Part shown: positions 49,261-57,628 of the stretch, piece after piece
Position numbering within the stretch: position 1 is the first letter of the stretch
How the letters are laid out: each line of letters begins with the position of its first letter
NCBI RefSeq assembly: GCF_024758505.1
Contig: NZ_CP077970.1
Location: forward strand, 7,130,001 to 7,194,000
Length of the DNA stretch: 64,000 nucleotides
Reading direction: 5' to 3'
DNA from: Bradyrhizobium arachidis
Lineage (GTDB): Bacteria > Pseudomonadota > Alphaproteobacteria > Rhizobiales > Xanthobacteraceae
The notes under the pieces: generated by a model
Told to the model about the DNA's origin: nothing
What the model saw: only the letters and a program-made list of their open reading frames with translations
Databases searched by the model: none
Program-made: the position numbers and the translations under genes

Positions 49261-49286
49261 AAAGCCCCGCAAGACCGCGGGGCTTT
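49261..49286 (+). terminator. Rho-independent terminator
   Basis: AAAGCCCCGC pairs perfectly with GCGGGGCTTT around AAGACC, 20 bp after the exported Ser/Thr-rich gene. Confidence 0.85.
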
Positions 49287-49367
49287 GCCGTTCAGCGCCT
49301 GCGTCCTCGGCGCGCTGTCGACCACATCGCACGTGGTCTGCTTCAGATCATCAATCGACGATTAGCT

Positions 49368-49562
49368 TCAAGGCCGGACCGGACTGTTGTGCGCCCGGTC
49401 CGTCTTCATCAGATGATCCAGCAGGGCCCGCTTACGCGCGATCAGGAGCTGGGTTGCGGCGTCATCAAGACCGGCGCGCTGCAACTGGCGGATCGCCGAG
49501 CCGAGTTCGAGGATTTCGGCCCGCAGCTTCAGAATCCGGTACGCATCCGGGTCTTCTTCCAC
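49368..49562 (-). CDS. Small helical hypothetical protein (64 aa)
   Basis: A 64-residue protein with a helical, Leu-rich middle (RILKLRAEILELGSAIRQLQ, then AGLDDAATQLLIARKRALLD). It starts at a GTG with GGGGG upstream. It lies 18 bp downstream of the 91-residue gene in the same direction and is likely cotranscribed. No family recognised. Confidence 0.62.
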   Translation of the reverse strand: MEEDPDAYRILKLRAEILELGSAIRQLQRAGLDDAATQLLIARKRALLDHLMKTDRAHNSPVRP

Positions 49563-49580
49563 GGCGAGCCCCCAAAGATA

Positions 49581-49856
49581 TCAGCGGCGCGAAACCGCTC
49601 GCTTCAGCCCGACGTCCTTCCTCGCAGAATTCGGGCCCACCCGCTCCCTGACGTCGGGCAACAGATCCCCGCCGCCGGCGGCTTTCCAGTCGCCGATCAG
49701 CCGCTTCAGTTCCAAGCGCATGCCAAGCAGCGAGTGTGCGCTTTCGCTGTAATCCCGGTCATGCGTGATGAGGTCGCGCACGGACGCCTCAAGGTCGACC
49801 ATCTCAGACCTTAACGCGCTGATCTTGCGACGAATTTCATTAATTCTGTTGTCCAT
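49581..49856 (-). CDS. Small coiled-coil hypothetical protein (91 aa)
   Basis: A 91-residue protein whose first 60 residues form helices with heptad-like spacing (MDNRINEIRRKISALRSEMV, then DLEASVRDLITHDRDYSESA and LGMRLELKRLIGDWKAAGG), followed by a basic tail. It is divergent from the DUF3072-type gene, with 61 bp between their starts. No function known. Confidence 0.66.
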   Translation of the reverse strand: MDNRINEIRRKISALRSEMVDLEASVRDLITHDRDYSESAHSLLGMRLELKRLIGDWKAAGGGDLLPDVRERVGPNSARKDVGLKRAVSRR

Positions 49857-49917
49857 GGCTTGTTAGAACAAAATAAGAACATATAGTCAAGTCACGATTG
49901 AGCGAAGGAGAAGCCAA

Positions 49918-50112
49918 ATGCGCCTGGAAGGTAAATACGACGCTAGAATTCAGCTTGCCGAGCAGATGACGCGGGCCCAGGTGCTGCGGCTGCGACGTCT
50001 TTCGGAAGAGGCCTATCAGCCGAGCCAATACGCGCGGGATCTGAGCTTTACAGAGGCCGCGCGACGCATCCAGGCGCTCGAAGCCGAGATCGAACTCGCG
50101 AACTCGTTCTGA
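49918..50112 (+). CDS. DUF3072-type small protein
   Basis: A 64-residue protein with the DUF3072-like pattern MTRAQVLRLRRLSEEAYQPS, then FTEAARRIQALEAEI, a helix-loop-helix often found repeated in actinobacterial and rhizobial stress genes. Its function is unknown. AGGAGAA lies 6 nt before the ATG. It is followed 55 bp later by the DUF6496-type gene, with an EcfG-like promoter in between. Confidence 0.78.
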   Translation: MRLEGKYDARIQLAEQMTRAQVLRLRRLSEEAYQPSQYARDLSFTEAARRIQALEAEIELANSF

Positions 50113-50118
50113 CCGTTC

Positions 50119-50143
50119 GGAACCTTGCCCACCGAGAGTGGTT
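50119..50143 (+). promoter_or_regulatory. EcfG-type promoter candidate for DUF6496-type gene
   Basis: GGAAC (50119-50123), 17 nt, GTT (50141-50143), with G before GTT, 24 bp upstream of the ATG at 50168. Confidence 0.6.
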
Positions 50144-50167
50144 TCTTCCGCCCAAGGGAAACTGCTC

Positions 50168-50422
50168 ATGGCCCGCAAAGCAAAGAAACGCCGCTACTCG
50201 CGCGGCTCCGGCAAGGACGTCGAGAGCGAGATGCGCCGCTACAAGAAGGGCACGGCCAAGAGCGGTCGTGGCGGCCGCGGTGGGAAAGTGAAGAGCCGCA
50301 AGCAGGCGATCGCGATCGGCCTGTCGAAGGCGCGCAAGAAGGGCAAGAAGGTCCCGAAGAAGGCGAAGAAGGCGTCGAAAAAGAAGAGTTCGAAGAAGAG
50401 CTCGAAGAAGCGTTCGCGCTGA
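50168..50422 (+). CDS. Lys/Arg-rich DUF6496-type protein (histone-like tail)
   Basis: An 84-residue, very basic protein. The N-terminal half carries the family pattern SEMRRYKKGTAKSGRGG and VKSRKQAIAIGLSKARK; the C-terminal half is almost entirely Lys, Ala and Ser (KKAKKASKKKSSKKSSKKRS), like a histone H1 tail. DNA binding or compaction under stress is plausible by composition. A Lys-rich repeat of this kind is slip-prone, so its length may vary between strains. The DUF name is from memory. Confidence 0.8.
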   Translation: MARKAKKRRYSRGSGKDVESEMRRYKKGTAKSGRGGRGGKVKSRKQAIAIGLSKARKKGKKVPKKAKKASKKKSSKKSSKKRSR

Positions 50423-50431
50423 CCGGTCGCC

Positions 50432-50809
50432 TCAAATCATGCTGCCCGGCATGAAGCAGCGGATCGCAATTCCGAATGCGGTTCGAACCGGCCAGACCAT
50501 GGTGCGCCCGGCGCGGTTGGGCTCGGTGATGACGGCATCGTCCGGCACCTCGATCCACTGACCGTCGAGCCGCACGCGATAGTGCCCCTGGTGCGATTCC
50601 CAGTCGGGATCGGCGACCGCGACACCGTCGGCATCCGAGCAGCACGGGCCGAGGTGGCTTCGCAAGCTGTCGAACCAGGGTTTGAGTGGTGAGTCCGCGT
50701 AACGTCCGTCGTCACGCGCAAACGTGCTTTGCACCGCGGCAGTCTGGGTGCATAGCACAAGGAGCAGCACGAACAGCGCGTACCTGCTCCAGGGTTTCAA
50801 TCGATCCAT
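50432..50809 (-). CDS. Exported hypothetical protein (125 aa)
   Basis: A 125-residue protein with a signal peptide (WSRYALFVLLLVLCTQTAAV, cleavage near TFA-RD). The mature domain has a conserved-looking pattern: PWFDSLRSHLGPCCSDADGV, then a stretch with GHYRVRLDGQWIEVPDDAVI, EPNRAGRTMVWPV and a C-terminal RCFMPGSMI. The CC pair and later Cys may form a disulphide. This pattern recurs in Bradyrhizobium hypotheticals of unknown function. The ATG at 50809 is preferred over a GTG three codons upstream. Convergent with the DUF6496-type gene. Confidence 0.75.
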   Translation of the reverse strand: MDRLKPWSRYALFVLLLVLCTQTAAVQSTFARDDGRYADSPLKPWFDSLRSHLGPCCSDADGVAVADPDWESHQGHYRVRLDGQWIEVPDDAVITEPNRAGRTMVWPVRTAFGIAIRCFMPGSMI

Positions 50810-51010
50810 CGTCGGCACCGATCAAATGCGAACGCCGCTCCGGTTCAGAGACTCGATGCGCGCGCTCGGTTTCAATCTGGCAACCATTTTCGGCCGAACC
50901 CAGTCAACCATCTCAAGTTAACGCGAATGTTATCGGGGCAGGCCCAGCTGTCCACCGAACAAATGAAAGGGGCGGCCCGAAGGCCGCCCCTGGTTGGGTC
51001 GCCCGCCTGA

Positions 51011-52588
51011 TCAGCCGAGCGGCACCGCGACGAACTTGGTCGCGTCCGCACTCTTCACCTGCAAGAGCACGCTGCGCTTGCCGGCCGACTTGGCCTGCAT
51101 CAGTTCGGAGCGCACGTCCCCGACGCTGGCAACGGCCTTGCCGCCGACATTGAGGATGACGTCACCGGTCTGGATGCCGCGCTGCGCCGCCGGTCCTTCC
51201 GGATCGACCTGGGTCACCACGAGGCCCTTCTGGCCGGCGCCCTGCACCTCGCCCGCCGGGGCAAGACCGAGGCCCAGGCGCGGCGTACCCGGCTGCGCCT
51301 GCCCTTCATCCGCCTTGCCCTTGTCGTCCGCCTTGCCGTTCTTGGCATCGTTCTTGGCCTGACGCTCGTTCGGCAGTTCGCCGAGCGTGAGCGTCACGGT
51401 CTTGGCCGCGCCCTTGTGCCAAACGTCGAGCTTCACCGAGCTTCCCGGCGCCATCGTGCTGATGGTGCGAGCGAGCTCACGCGAATCCTTGATCGCGGTG
51501 CCGTTGACGGCGGTGATGACATCGCCGGCCTCGATACCGGCCTTCGCCGCGGGGCTGCCATCCTGCGGATTGTCGACGATCGCGCCCTTGGCCTCCTTGA
51601 GGCCGAGGCTGTCGGCGATGTCGGCGTTCACCGGCTGCACCTGCACGCCAAGCCAGCCGCGGGTCACCGAGCCCTTGTCCTTCAACTGGGCGACGACGAG
51701 CTTGGCGGTCTGCGCCGGAATGTCGAAGCCGATGCCGACCGAGCCGCCGGACGGCGAGAAGATCGCGGTGTTCACGCCGATCACGTTGCCATTCATGTCG
51801 AACGCCGGTCCGCCGGAATTGCCCTTGTTGATGGGCGCGTCGATCTGGATGTAGTCGTCATAGGGGCCGGCGCCGATGTCGCGGCCGCTGGCCGAGACGA
51901 TCCCCGCCGTCACCGTACCGCCGAGGCCGAAGGGGTTGCCGACTGCAACCACCCAGTCGCCGATCCGCGGCCGTGCGTCCGCGAACTTGACGAACGGAAA
52001 GTCCTTCTTGCCTTCGACCTTGATCAGCGCGAGATCGGTCTTCGGGTCGGTGCCGACCACCTTCGCGGTATAGACCGTGCCGTCGTCCATCGTCACCTGC
52101 ACGGACTCGGCGTGGTCGACGACGTGATTGTTGGTCACCGCATAGCCGTCGGCGGAGATGAAGAAGCCGGAACCCTCGCCGGTGACCTGGCGATGGCGCT
52201 GCGGCATGCCTTTCCCAAACTGCTGCATGCCGTTGGGGCCACGGAAGCCGAACTCCCGTGAGAACTGGTCGAACGGCGTGTCTTCGTCCGAATCCATCCG
52301 GTTCTGCTGGAACATCGCGCGCTTGTCGTTGTCCTGATCGATCTTGACGCGCACCGAGATCACGGCGGGCTTCACCTTGGCGACGAGATCGGCGAAGCCG
52401 GCCGGCGCCTGGTTCGCTTCCGCGGCCAGCGCGGGCGAGGTGAACGAGGCCGCATTGAACAAGCTGCCGCCGGGTGCCGCAGCAAGCATGGCAACGCCGA
52501 GCGCGGCCACCGTACCGAGAAGCGCGAGACGGCGCGGCCTGAGAACGCTGCGCATGTTGGAGGAAACGGGATTGACGTGATCGTTCAT
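51011..52588 (-). CDS. Do-family serine endopeptidase (DegP/HtrA)
   Basis: A 525-residue periplasmic protease/chaperone. A signal-anchor (LALLGTVAALGVAMLAAAPG) leads to a trypsin-like domain (about 115-290) with the triad His in YAVTNNHVVDHAES, Asp in DPKTDLALIKVEGK and Ser in NKGNSGGPAFDMNG. Two PDZ domains follow (about 300-390 and 430-520), separated by a Lys/Asp-rich low-complexity linker (KNGKADDKGKADEGQ). It degrades or refolds misfolded envelope proteins. The ATG at 52588 is chosen; a longer frame upstream translates a 12-bp direct repeat and is rejected. Bradyrhizobia have several degP-like genes. Confidence 0.96.
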   Translation of the reverse strand: MNDHVNPVSSNMRSVLRPRRLALLGTVAALGVAMLAAAPGGSLFNAASFTSPALAAEANQAPAGFADLVAKVKPAVISVRVKIDQDNDKRAMFQQNRMDSDEDTPFDQFSREFGFRGPNGMQQFGKGMPQRHRQVTGEGSGFFISADGYAVTNNHVVDHAESVQVTMDDGTVYTAKVVGTDPKTDLALIKVEGKKDFPFVKFADARPRIGDWVVAVGNPFGLGGTVTAGIVSASGRDIGAGPYDDYIQIDAPINKGNSGGPAFDMNGNVIGVNTAIFSPSGGSVGIGFDIPAQTAKLVVAQLKDKGSVTRGWLGVQVQPVNADIADSLGLKEAKGAIVDNPQDGSPAAKAGIEAGDVITAVNGTAIKDSRELARTISTMAPGSSVKLDVWHKGAAKTVTLTLGELPNERQAKNDAKNGKADDKGKADEGQAQPGTPRLGLGLAPAGEVQGAGQKGLVVTQVDPEGPAAQRGIQTGDVILNVGGKAVASVGDVRSELMQAKSAGKRSVLLQVKSADATKFVAVPLG

Positions 52589-52672
52589 GTCGAAATGTCC
52601 ATGTTGGGTCTCTAGTCGCCTTGCCCCCAACATGGATCGCGCGACATTACGGCGTCCCGTCCAGGCGATTAA

Positions 52673-52708
52673 TTCTTGGCAAAGTTCTTGGCAAAGTCCT
52701 TGGCAAAG
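52673..52708. repeat. Three tandem 12-bp direct repeats
   Basis: TTCTTGGCAAAG, TTCTTGGCAAAG and TCCTTGGCAAAG follow each other in the divergent gap between the degP-type and universal stress genes. Only one base differs among the three units. It may bind a regulator or be a slippage product. Confidence 0.8.
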
Positions 52709-52824
52709 AAACTGCGACCGGCGGCCGCAAGCCAATTCGCACCTCGGCCTTGACGCAGCTCAAGGTGCGCCGGCCTACGCAGGACGATGATCGGGCCGAC
52801 ACCGATGCTGGCCGGAGATTCGCC

Positions 52825-53661
52825 ATGATCAAAGACATCCTCGTCCATATCCCGACCGAACGGCCGATGCGCCCTGTGATCGACGGCTCGATTTCGCTGG
52901 CCGCAAGCCTCAACGCCCGTCTCGACGCCGTATCGGTCGGCTATGTCGCGACCTCGACGGCCTACGTCGTGGAAGGCGGCGCCGCGGTTGCCGCCGTGTT
53001 CGAGATGGAGCGCGACCGCGCGATGGAGCGCGCCGCAACGGCGCTTTCGGTCTTTGAGTCCGAAGCGAAGAACGCCGGCATCGCCTATTCCTGCCACCCG
53101 CTCGGCGCCATGCCGCCGGACGCGGCGAACGCCGTCGGCGCGATGGCACGGCTCTACGATCTCAGTGTCGTTCTGCAGCCCGATCCGGAGCACGGTTCGT
53201 TCGACAACGACGTGCCACGCGAGATCCTGTTCCAGTCGGGCGGCCCCGTGCTGTTCCTGCCCCACATCTATCGTGGGTCCTTCAAGACCGAGCGGATCGG
53301 CGTGTGCTGGGACGGTAGCCGTGTCGCCGCGCGCGCCTTGCGCGATGCCATGCCGCTGCTGATACGGGCCGAAGAGATCGTCATCATCGCGGTGAACGAA
53401 GCCGAGTCTGCTCCGGGCGAGGCCTCGGCCGACGCTGTTGCAAAACATCTCGCAAGGCTTGGCCTCTCGTCACGGATCGTCAGCGTCTCGGCGACGCGCG
53501 CCGATATCCAGCCGACCATCCTGTCACTGGCGGCTGACGAAACCCTCGACCTGCTGGTGATGGGCGGCTACGGCCATTCGCGGCTTCAGGAAAGCTTTCT
53601 CGGCGGCGTCACCCGCGCCATGCTGCAATCCATGACGGTGCCGACGCTGATGTCGCATTAG
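52825..53661 (+). CDS. Universal stress protein (tandem UspA-type)
   Basis: A 278-residue protein with two UspA-like Rossmann domains. The N-terminal one starts MIKDILVHIPTERPMRPVID, and the C-terminal half starts ERIGVCWDGSRVAARALRDA and ends LLVMGGYGHSRLQESFLGGV with VTRAMLQSMTVPTLMSH. The ATP-binding G-x2-G-x9-G signature is visible at GGYGHSRLQESFLGG, but the Ser/Thr expected after the last Gly is Val. Function is stress tolerance of an unspecified kind. GGAGA lies before the ATG at 52825. It is divergent from the degP-type gene across the tandem 12-bp repeat. Confidence 0.92.
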   Translation: MIKDILVHIPTERPMRPVIDGSISLAASLNARLDAVSVGYVATSTAYVVEGGAAVAAVFEMERDRAMERAATALSVFESEAKNAGIAYSCHPLGAMPPDAANAVGAMARLYDLSVVLQPDPEHGSFDNDVPREILFQSGGPVLFLPHIYRGSFKTERIGVCWDGSRVAARALRDAMPLLIRAEEIVIIAVNEAESAPGEASADAVAKHLARLGLSSRIVSVSATRADIQPTILSLAADETLDLLVMGGYGHSRLQESFLGGVTRAMLQSMTVPTLMSH

Positions 53662-53676
53662 GATCGATCAGCCAGA

Positions 53677-54453
53677 TCACTCCAGATCCAGCACCTGCTT
53701 GCGCCGGATGAAGGGCGAGTGGATGGGCGCTCCCGCTACGATGCGTCCGTCGGCGCCCCACTCGGCCTTTCGGTTGAAGGGGATGGCGCTCCGCTTGTCG
53801 ATCTCGCGAAGAGAGGCCCGAAAATCGGCGACGATCCGTTTCAACCGAGCTTCGATCTCGGACGGGTCCGAATAACGCAGTCCGGCTTCTACGCCGTACG
53901 ACACGAAGTGATCGACCACGGTGTAGCCGACATAGGCCAGATTGAAGTTTACCGGCCACAGCATCAGGTCGATATCTCCGCTGCGACCGTCGTGCATGTA
54001 GGTCTCGCGGCTGGTACCCACAGTGACCGACAGCATCGCCCGCTTGCCGACGAAACGGCCGCCTTCGAACCGCTTTGTGCTCGTATACGCGGCGCCATAG
54101 GCCCATACCCGGTCGAACCAGCCCTTCAGGATGGCCGGCGGCAGATGCCACCACATCGGATATTGCAGGATGAGCAGGTCGGCGCGGTCCATGCGTTCCA
54201 GCTCTTCGCGGACATGCGCGGGTAGCGATCCGTGTTCGGAGGCGTGGCGTTGCTCCGACTGTACGTCGAAGCGACGAGGATCAACCCGGTCGGCGAAATA
54301 GTCGCCTCGTTCGCACGGATCGAACCCTATCGCGTAGAGGTCCGATACGCTGGCGCTCCAGCCAGCGGCCCGCAGCGCGTCGATGCCGGATCGAACCAGA
54401 TGGGCATTGAAAGATTGCGGCTCCGGATGAGCAAGTACGAAATGAGCGTGCAC
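53677..54453 (-). CDS. Flavodoxin-fold NAD(P)H-dependent oxidoreductase
   Basis: A 258-residue protein of the NQO1/KefF/MdaB-type flavodoxin-fold quinone reductases: MHAHFVLAHPEPQSFNAHLV at the start, LILQYPMWWHLPPAILKGWF with the quinone/flavin-site WW, and FVGKRAMLSVTVGTSRETYM. It likely reduces quinones by two electrons with FMN or FAD. The GTG start at 54453 has GGGAG at 7 nt. It lies 18 bp downstream of the amino-acid binding protein gene on the same strand and is probably cotranscribed. Its role in that cluster is unclear. Confidence 0.88.
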   Translation of the reverse strand: MHAHFVLAHPEPQSFNAHLVRSGIDALRAAGWSASVSDLYAIGFDPCERGDYFADRVDPRRFDVQSEQRHASEHGSLPAHVREELERMDRADLLILQYPMWWHLPPAILKGWFDRVWAYGAAYTSTKRFEGGRFVGKRAMLSVTVGTSRETYMHDGRSGDIDLMLWPVNFNLAYVGYTVVDHFVSYGVEAGLRYSDPSEIEARLKRIVADFRASLREIDKRSAIPFNRKAEWGADGRIVAGAPIHSPFIRRKQVLDLE

Positions 54454-54471
54454 GAAACGGCTCCCGGTCGA

Positions 54472-55359
54472 TCAGACTCCCTTGTCGTTCGGATTTGTAA
54501 CCGCGTCCTTCAGCGGCGCCGTCATCGGGAATTTCAGATTCACGTTCTTGGGCGGGATCGGAGTCATGAACCATTTGGCGTAGAGCTCGCCGAACTCCTT
54601 GCCCTGCATCATCGCAACCAGCGTCCTGTCGACCAGCTCCTTGAACTCCGGATCGTCCTTGCGGATGATGAGCCCATACGGCTCGGTACGCAGGCTGTCG
54701 TCGATGATGCGCCAGTCGTCGGGTTTGGCGCTGTTGGCAATGAGGCTGGCAAGCAGGATGTCGTCCATCACGAAGGCTTCGCTGCGGCCCGTGGTCAGCG
54801 CGAGGAACGATGCGGCGTGATCAGCGGACAGGACGTTCTTGGTCTGGAACTTCTTCTCCTGGGCGCGAGAGGCCAGCAGCGCAATCGACGTCGAGCCTGT
54901 GGTCAGCGACACCGGCTTCTCGTTCAGATCCTCGAACGCCTTGATCGGCGCGTCCTTACGCACGACGGCGCGAATGCTCGACACGAAGATCGTGTCACTG
55001 AAGGCTACCACCTTTTGCCGCTCCAGCGTGTTGGTCGCCGGACCACAGACGATGTCGATGGTGCCGTTCTGGATGAGCGGGATCTGCGTGCTGAGCTGGA
55101 TCGGCTGGAGCTTGGTCTGGATCGACGGCAGCTTGAGTTCAACTTTCACGGCGTCGACGATCCTGGTGCAGAGGTCCATCGCGAACCCGATCGGCTTTTG
55201 ATTGTCGTCGAGATAGGAGAACGGCACCGAAACGTCGCGATGCCCGAGCCGGATTTCACCGGTCTCCTTGATTTTGGCCAACGTCCCACCGGGTGATTGG
55301 GCCTGCACGGGGGCGACAAGGACGGTCGCAGCGACAAGCGAATAAAACAATCCTTTCAT
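54472..55359 (-). CDS. Amino-acid ABC transporter periplasmic binding protein (family 3)
   Basis: A 295-residue periplasmic solute-binding protein, family 3. Signal peptide KGLFYSLVAATVLVAPVQAQ, then GEIRLGHRDVSVPFSYLDDN and GFAMDLCTRIVDAVK (lobe 1), IDIVCGPATNTLERQKVVAF, TGSTSIALL and FVMDDILLASLIA. These are close to the glutamate/aspartate GltI/BztA-type binding proteins, so an acidic amino acid is plausible. No permease or ATPase gene is adjacent. The ATG at 55359 has AGGAG at 7 nt. The gene is divergent from a FadR/FCD-type regulator, which probably controls it. Confidence 0.9.
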   Translation of the reverse strand: MKGLFYSLVAATVLVAPVQAQSPGGTLAKIKETGEIRLGHRDVSVPFSYLDDNQKPIGFAMDLCTRIVDAVKVELKLPSIQTKLQPIQLSTQIPLIQNGTIDIVCGPATNTLERQKVVAFSDTIFVSSIRAVVRKDAPIKAFEDLNEKPVSLTTGSTSIALLASRAQEKKFQTKNVLSADHAASFLALTTGRSEAFVMDDILLASLIANSAKPDDWRIIDDSLRTEPYGLIIRKDDPEFKELVDRTLVAMMQGKEFGELYAKWFMTPIPPKNVNLKFPMTAPLKDAVTNPNDKGV

Positions 55360-55413
55360 AGCCTTACTCCTGCTTAGCCAACCCGGGACGATCATTTGGA
55401 TACGATCACGCAA

Positions 55414-55459
55414 GATTTTATACACTCGTGTTGCATAATCGGCAAATTGATTTTATACA
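55414..55459. promoter_or_regulatory. Direct-repeat operator candidate for GntR/FCD regulator
   Basis: GATTTTATACA occurs twice in the same orientation (55414-55424 and 55449-55459), 35 bp apart, in an AT-rich island within the 148-bp divergent gap. FCD-type GntR operators are typically TNGTNNNACNA-like palindromes; TTTTATACAATA is close to such a half-site. Confidence 0.45.
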
Positions 55460-55507
55460 ATACCATCGCAGGCAAACGTCGTGCGTCTCGTCCTCGAGAG
55501 GAAGCCA

Positions 55508-56197
55508 ATGGGAGTCGGGATAGCTGCCAAGATCCGAAGCACCGGAGGTCACGGATCGACGCCGGATTCGGTACGCGACGCGCTGAGACTCGCGATCAGC
55601 TCGGGCGAACTAGCCCCCGGGCTACAGCTTCGCCAGGACGAACTCGCCGAGCGCTTCGGAACGAGCCGCATTCCCGTGAGGGAGGCGCTCCGCCAGTTGG
55701 AGGCCGAGGGTTTCGTGACCTTCCTGCCCAATCGCGGCGCAGTCGTCTCGGACATGTCGATCGACGAGGTGATCGAGCTGCTTGAAATCCGCATCGCGCT
55801 CGAATGTCATGCGTTGCGGCTCGCAATTCCCGCCATGAGCGAGATCGATCTCGACGAGGCCCGGAAACTCCTCAGCTCTTACGACAAGGCGCCGGATCCC
55901 GAACAATGGGGCACATTCAACTGGCGCTTCCACAAGATGCTCTATGCGCCGTGCAATAGCCCTCGCCTGCTTGCAATGATCGACGCGAACTATGGGCATG
56001 TCAGCCGGTTCACGCGGGCCCTCGTGTCCCGCGCGACCGGCAAGGAACGGCCGCAGCGCGAGCATTACCAATTGCTCGAATTCAGTCGCGACGGCGAGGT
56101 CGAAAAGGCCGTCCGGCTGCTGCGCGATCATATCGTGCAGACGCAAAAGACGCTGAGATCCGCGCAACGTCACGCCTTGCGTGGGACGGAAGGCTGA
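55508..56197 (+). CDS. GntR-family regulator, FadR/FCD subfamily
   Basis: A 229-residue transcription regulator. The winged-helix domain (about 20-90) reads SVRDALRLAISSGELAPGLQ, then ELAERFGTSRIPVREALRQL and GFVTFLPNRGAVVSDMS. The FCD effector domain (about 100-220) shows ELLEIRIALECHALRLAIPA and NWRFHKMLYAPCNSPRLLAM, with His residues that usually bind a metal in this family (FHKML). The ATG at 55508 follows GAGAGGAAG. Its position between the binding protein gene (divergent) and the DAO-type oxidase (same strand, 50 bp downstream) suggests an amino-acid-responsive repressor. Confidence 0.92.
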   Translation: MGVGIAAKIRSTGGHGSTPDSVRDALRLAISSGELAPGLQLRQDELAERFGTSRIPVREALRQLEAEGFVTFLPNRGAVVSDMSIDEVIELLEIRIALECHALRLAIPAMSEIDLDEARKLLSSYDKAPDPEQWGTFNWRFHKMLYAPCNSPRLLAMIDANYGHVSRFTRALVSRATGKERPQREHYQLLEFSRDGEVEKAVRLLRDHIVQTQKTLRSAQRHALRGTEG

Positions 56198-56247
56198 TCG
56201 GTCGACCGCATTCAAACATATGAATAATCGCCAGTAGGAGAGTGCGC

Positions 56248-57615
56248 GTGAAGGCGAACGACGTCGAGATATTGGTCATCGGTGCCGGCATCGCCGGCAT
56301 CGCCACAGCCTATTTCCTTGCGGTGGAGCAGAAGCGCTCGCGCCTTCTGATCGTGGACGAAGGGCAGCCGATGGCGCTCACCTCGGCGCAGTCGGGCGAG
56401 AACTATCGCAATTGGTGGCCGCATCCGACGATGGCGGCGTTCACCGACCACAGCACCGACCTCATGGAAGACATCGCGCGCCGCACCGACAACCGCTTCA
56501 ACATGACACGGCGCGGGTATTTTCTCGCAACGCGCGACGAGAAGCCGGAGGAATTGTTGCAGCAATTGTTTGCCGGCTACGGGGCGTCTGCATCCAGGCT
56601 GATCCGGATGCATGAAGGCTCCGGCAAAGGCTATTCGCCGCCGACGTCTGCGGATTGGCAGACCGCGCCGGATGGCGTCGACGTGCTGCTCGGCCGCGAG
56701 CTGATCCAGAAATACTATCCGATGTTCGACAAGGAGGTCGCCACAGGACTGCACATCCGCCGGGCCGGCGATATCAGCGGGCAGCAACTCGGTCAGTACA
56801 TGCTCGAGACCATGCGTCCGCTCGGCGTTCGGTTCCAACAGGCGAAGGTCTTGGGCATCGCCAAGACCGATCGATTTGCGGTCGACATCATCGACGGTGG
56901 CACACGTCAGACCGTCAAGGCCGACATCATCGTCAACGCGGCAGGGCCTTTTGCAGCTCACGTGGCGGCGATGCACGGCGAAAAGCTTCCGATCCTGAAC
57001 GTACTGCAGCAAAAGATCGCCTTCGCCGACCGCAATGGTGCGGTCGACCGCCGGCTGCCCTTCTCCATCGACCTCGACGGTCAATCTCTCGCCTGGTCCG
57101 ATGACGAGCGAGAGGCGCTTGCGGCCGCGCCTGAATTTGCGCGGCTGCTGGAGCCGATGCCAGGCAGCATCCACTGCCGGCCCGATGGCGGCGACCACGG
57201 CGACTGGATCAAGCTCGGCTGGGCATTCAACCACGAGCCGAGCGAGCCGGTTCGCGAACCGGAACTCAATCCCCACTTCCCGGAGATCGTTCTGCGCGCA
57301 GCTAGTCGGCTTCAACCCGCTCTCAGGCAATATCTTGGCGCCTTGCCGCGAGACCGCGTGCATTACGGCGGCTACTATCCGATGACTAAAGAAAATTGGC
57401 CGCTGATCGGCGCGGCACGGACGCCCGGGGTGTTCCTTGCAACCGCGCTGTCGGGATTTGGTACCATGTCGGCATGCGCTGCGGGTGATCTCTGCGCACG
57501 CGCTGTCGTGGGCGCCCCCGCCCCGTCATTTGCCAATGTCCTTTCGCTCGCGAGATATCAGGACGAGGCCCTGATGGACGAACTCAGGCGCAGCGACAGC
57601 CGCGGCTTGCTTTAA
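56248..57615 (+). CDS. FAD-dependent DAO-type oxidoreductase
   Basis: A 455-residue flavoprotein of the DAO/glycine oxidase superfamily. The FAD-binding motif is EILVIGAGIAGIATAYFLAV near residue 6, followed by LLIVDEGQPMALTSAQSGENYRN-type sequence in which Gln/Ser bind the flavin. The C-terminal NWPLIGAARTPGVFLATALS and GFGTMSACAAGDLCA complete the cofactor site. It could oxidise an amino acid, N-methyl amino acid or sarcosine-like substrate. The GTG at 56248 has GGAG at 7 nt; an adjacent GTG at 56242 is too close. It forms an operon with the GntR gene and a likely functional unit with the binding protein. Confidence 0.9.
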   Translation: MKANDVEILVIGAGIAGIATAYFLAVEQKRSRLLIVDEGQPMALTSAQSGENYRNWWPHPTMAAFTDHSTDLMEDIARRTDNRFNMTRRGYFLATRDEKPEELLQQLFAGYGASASRLIRMHEGSGKGYSPPTSADWQTAPDGVDVLLGRELIQKYYPMFDKEVATGLHIRRAGDISGQQLGQYMLETMRPLGVRFQQAKVLGIAKTDRFAVDIIDGGTRQTVKADIIVNAAGPFAAHVAAMHGEKLPILNVLQQKIAFADRNGAVDRRLPFSIDLDGQSLAWSDDEREALAAAPEFARLLEPMPGSIHCRPDGGDHGDWIKLGWAFNHEPSEPVREPELNPHFPEIVLRAASRLQPALRQYLGALPRDRVHYGGYYPMTKENWPLIGAARTPGVFLATALSGFGTMSACAAGDLCARAVVGAPAPSFANVLSLARYQDEALMDELRRSDSRGLL

Positions 57616-57628
57616 TCCGGCTCGTTGC

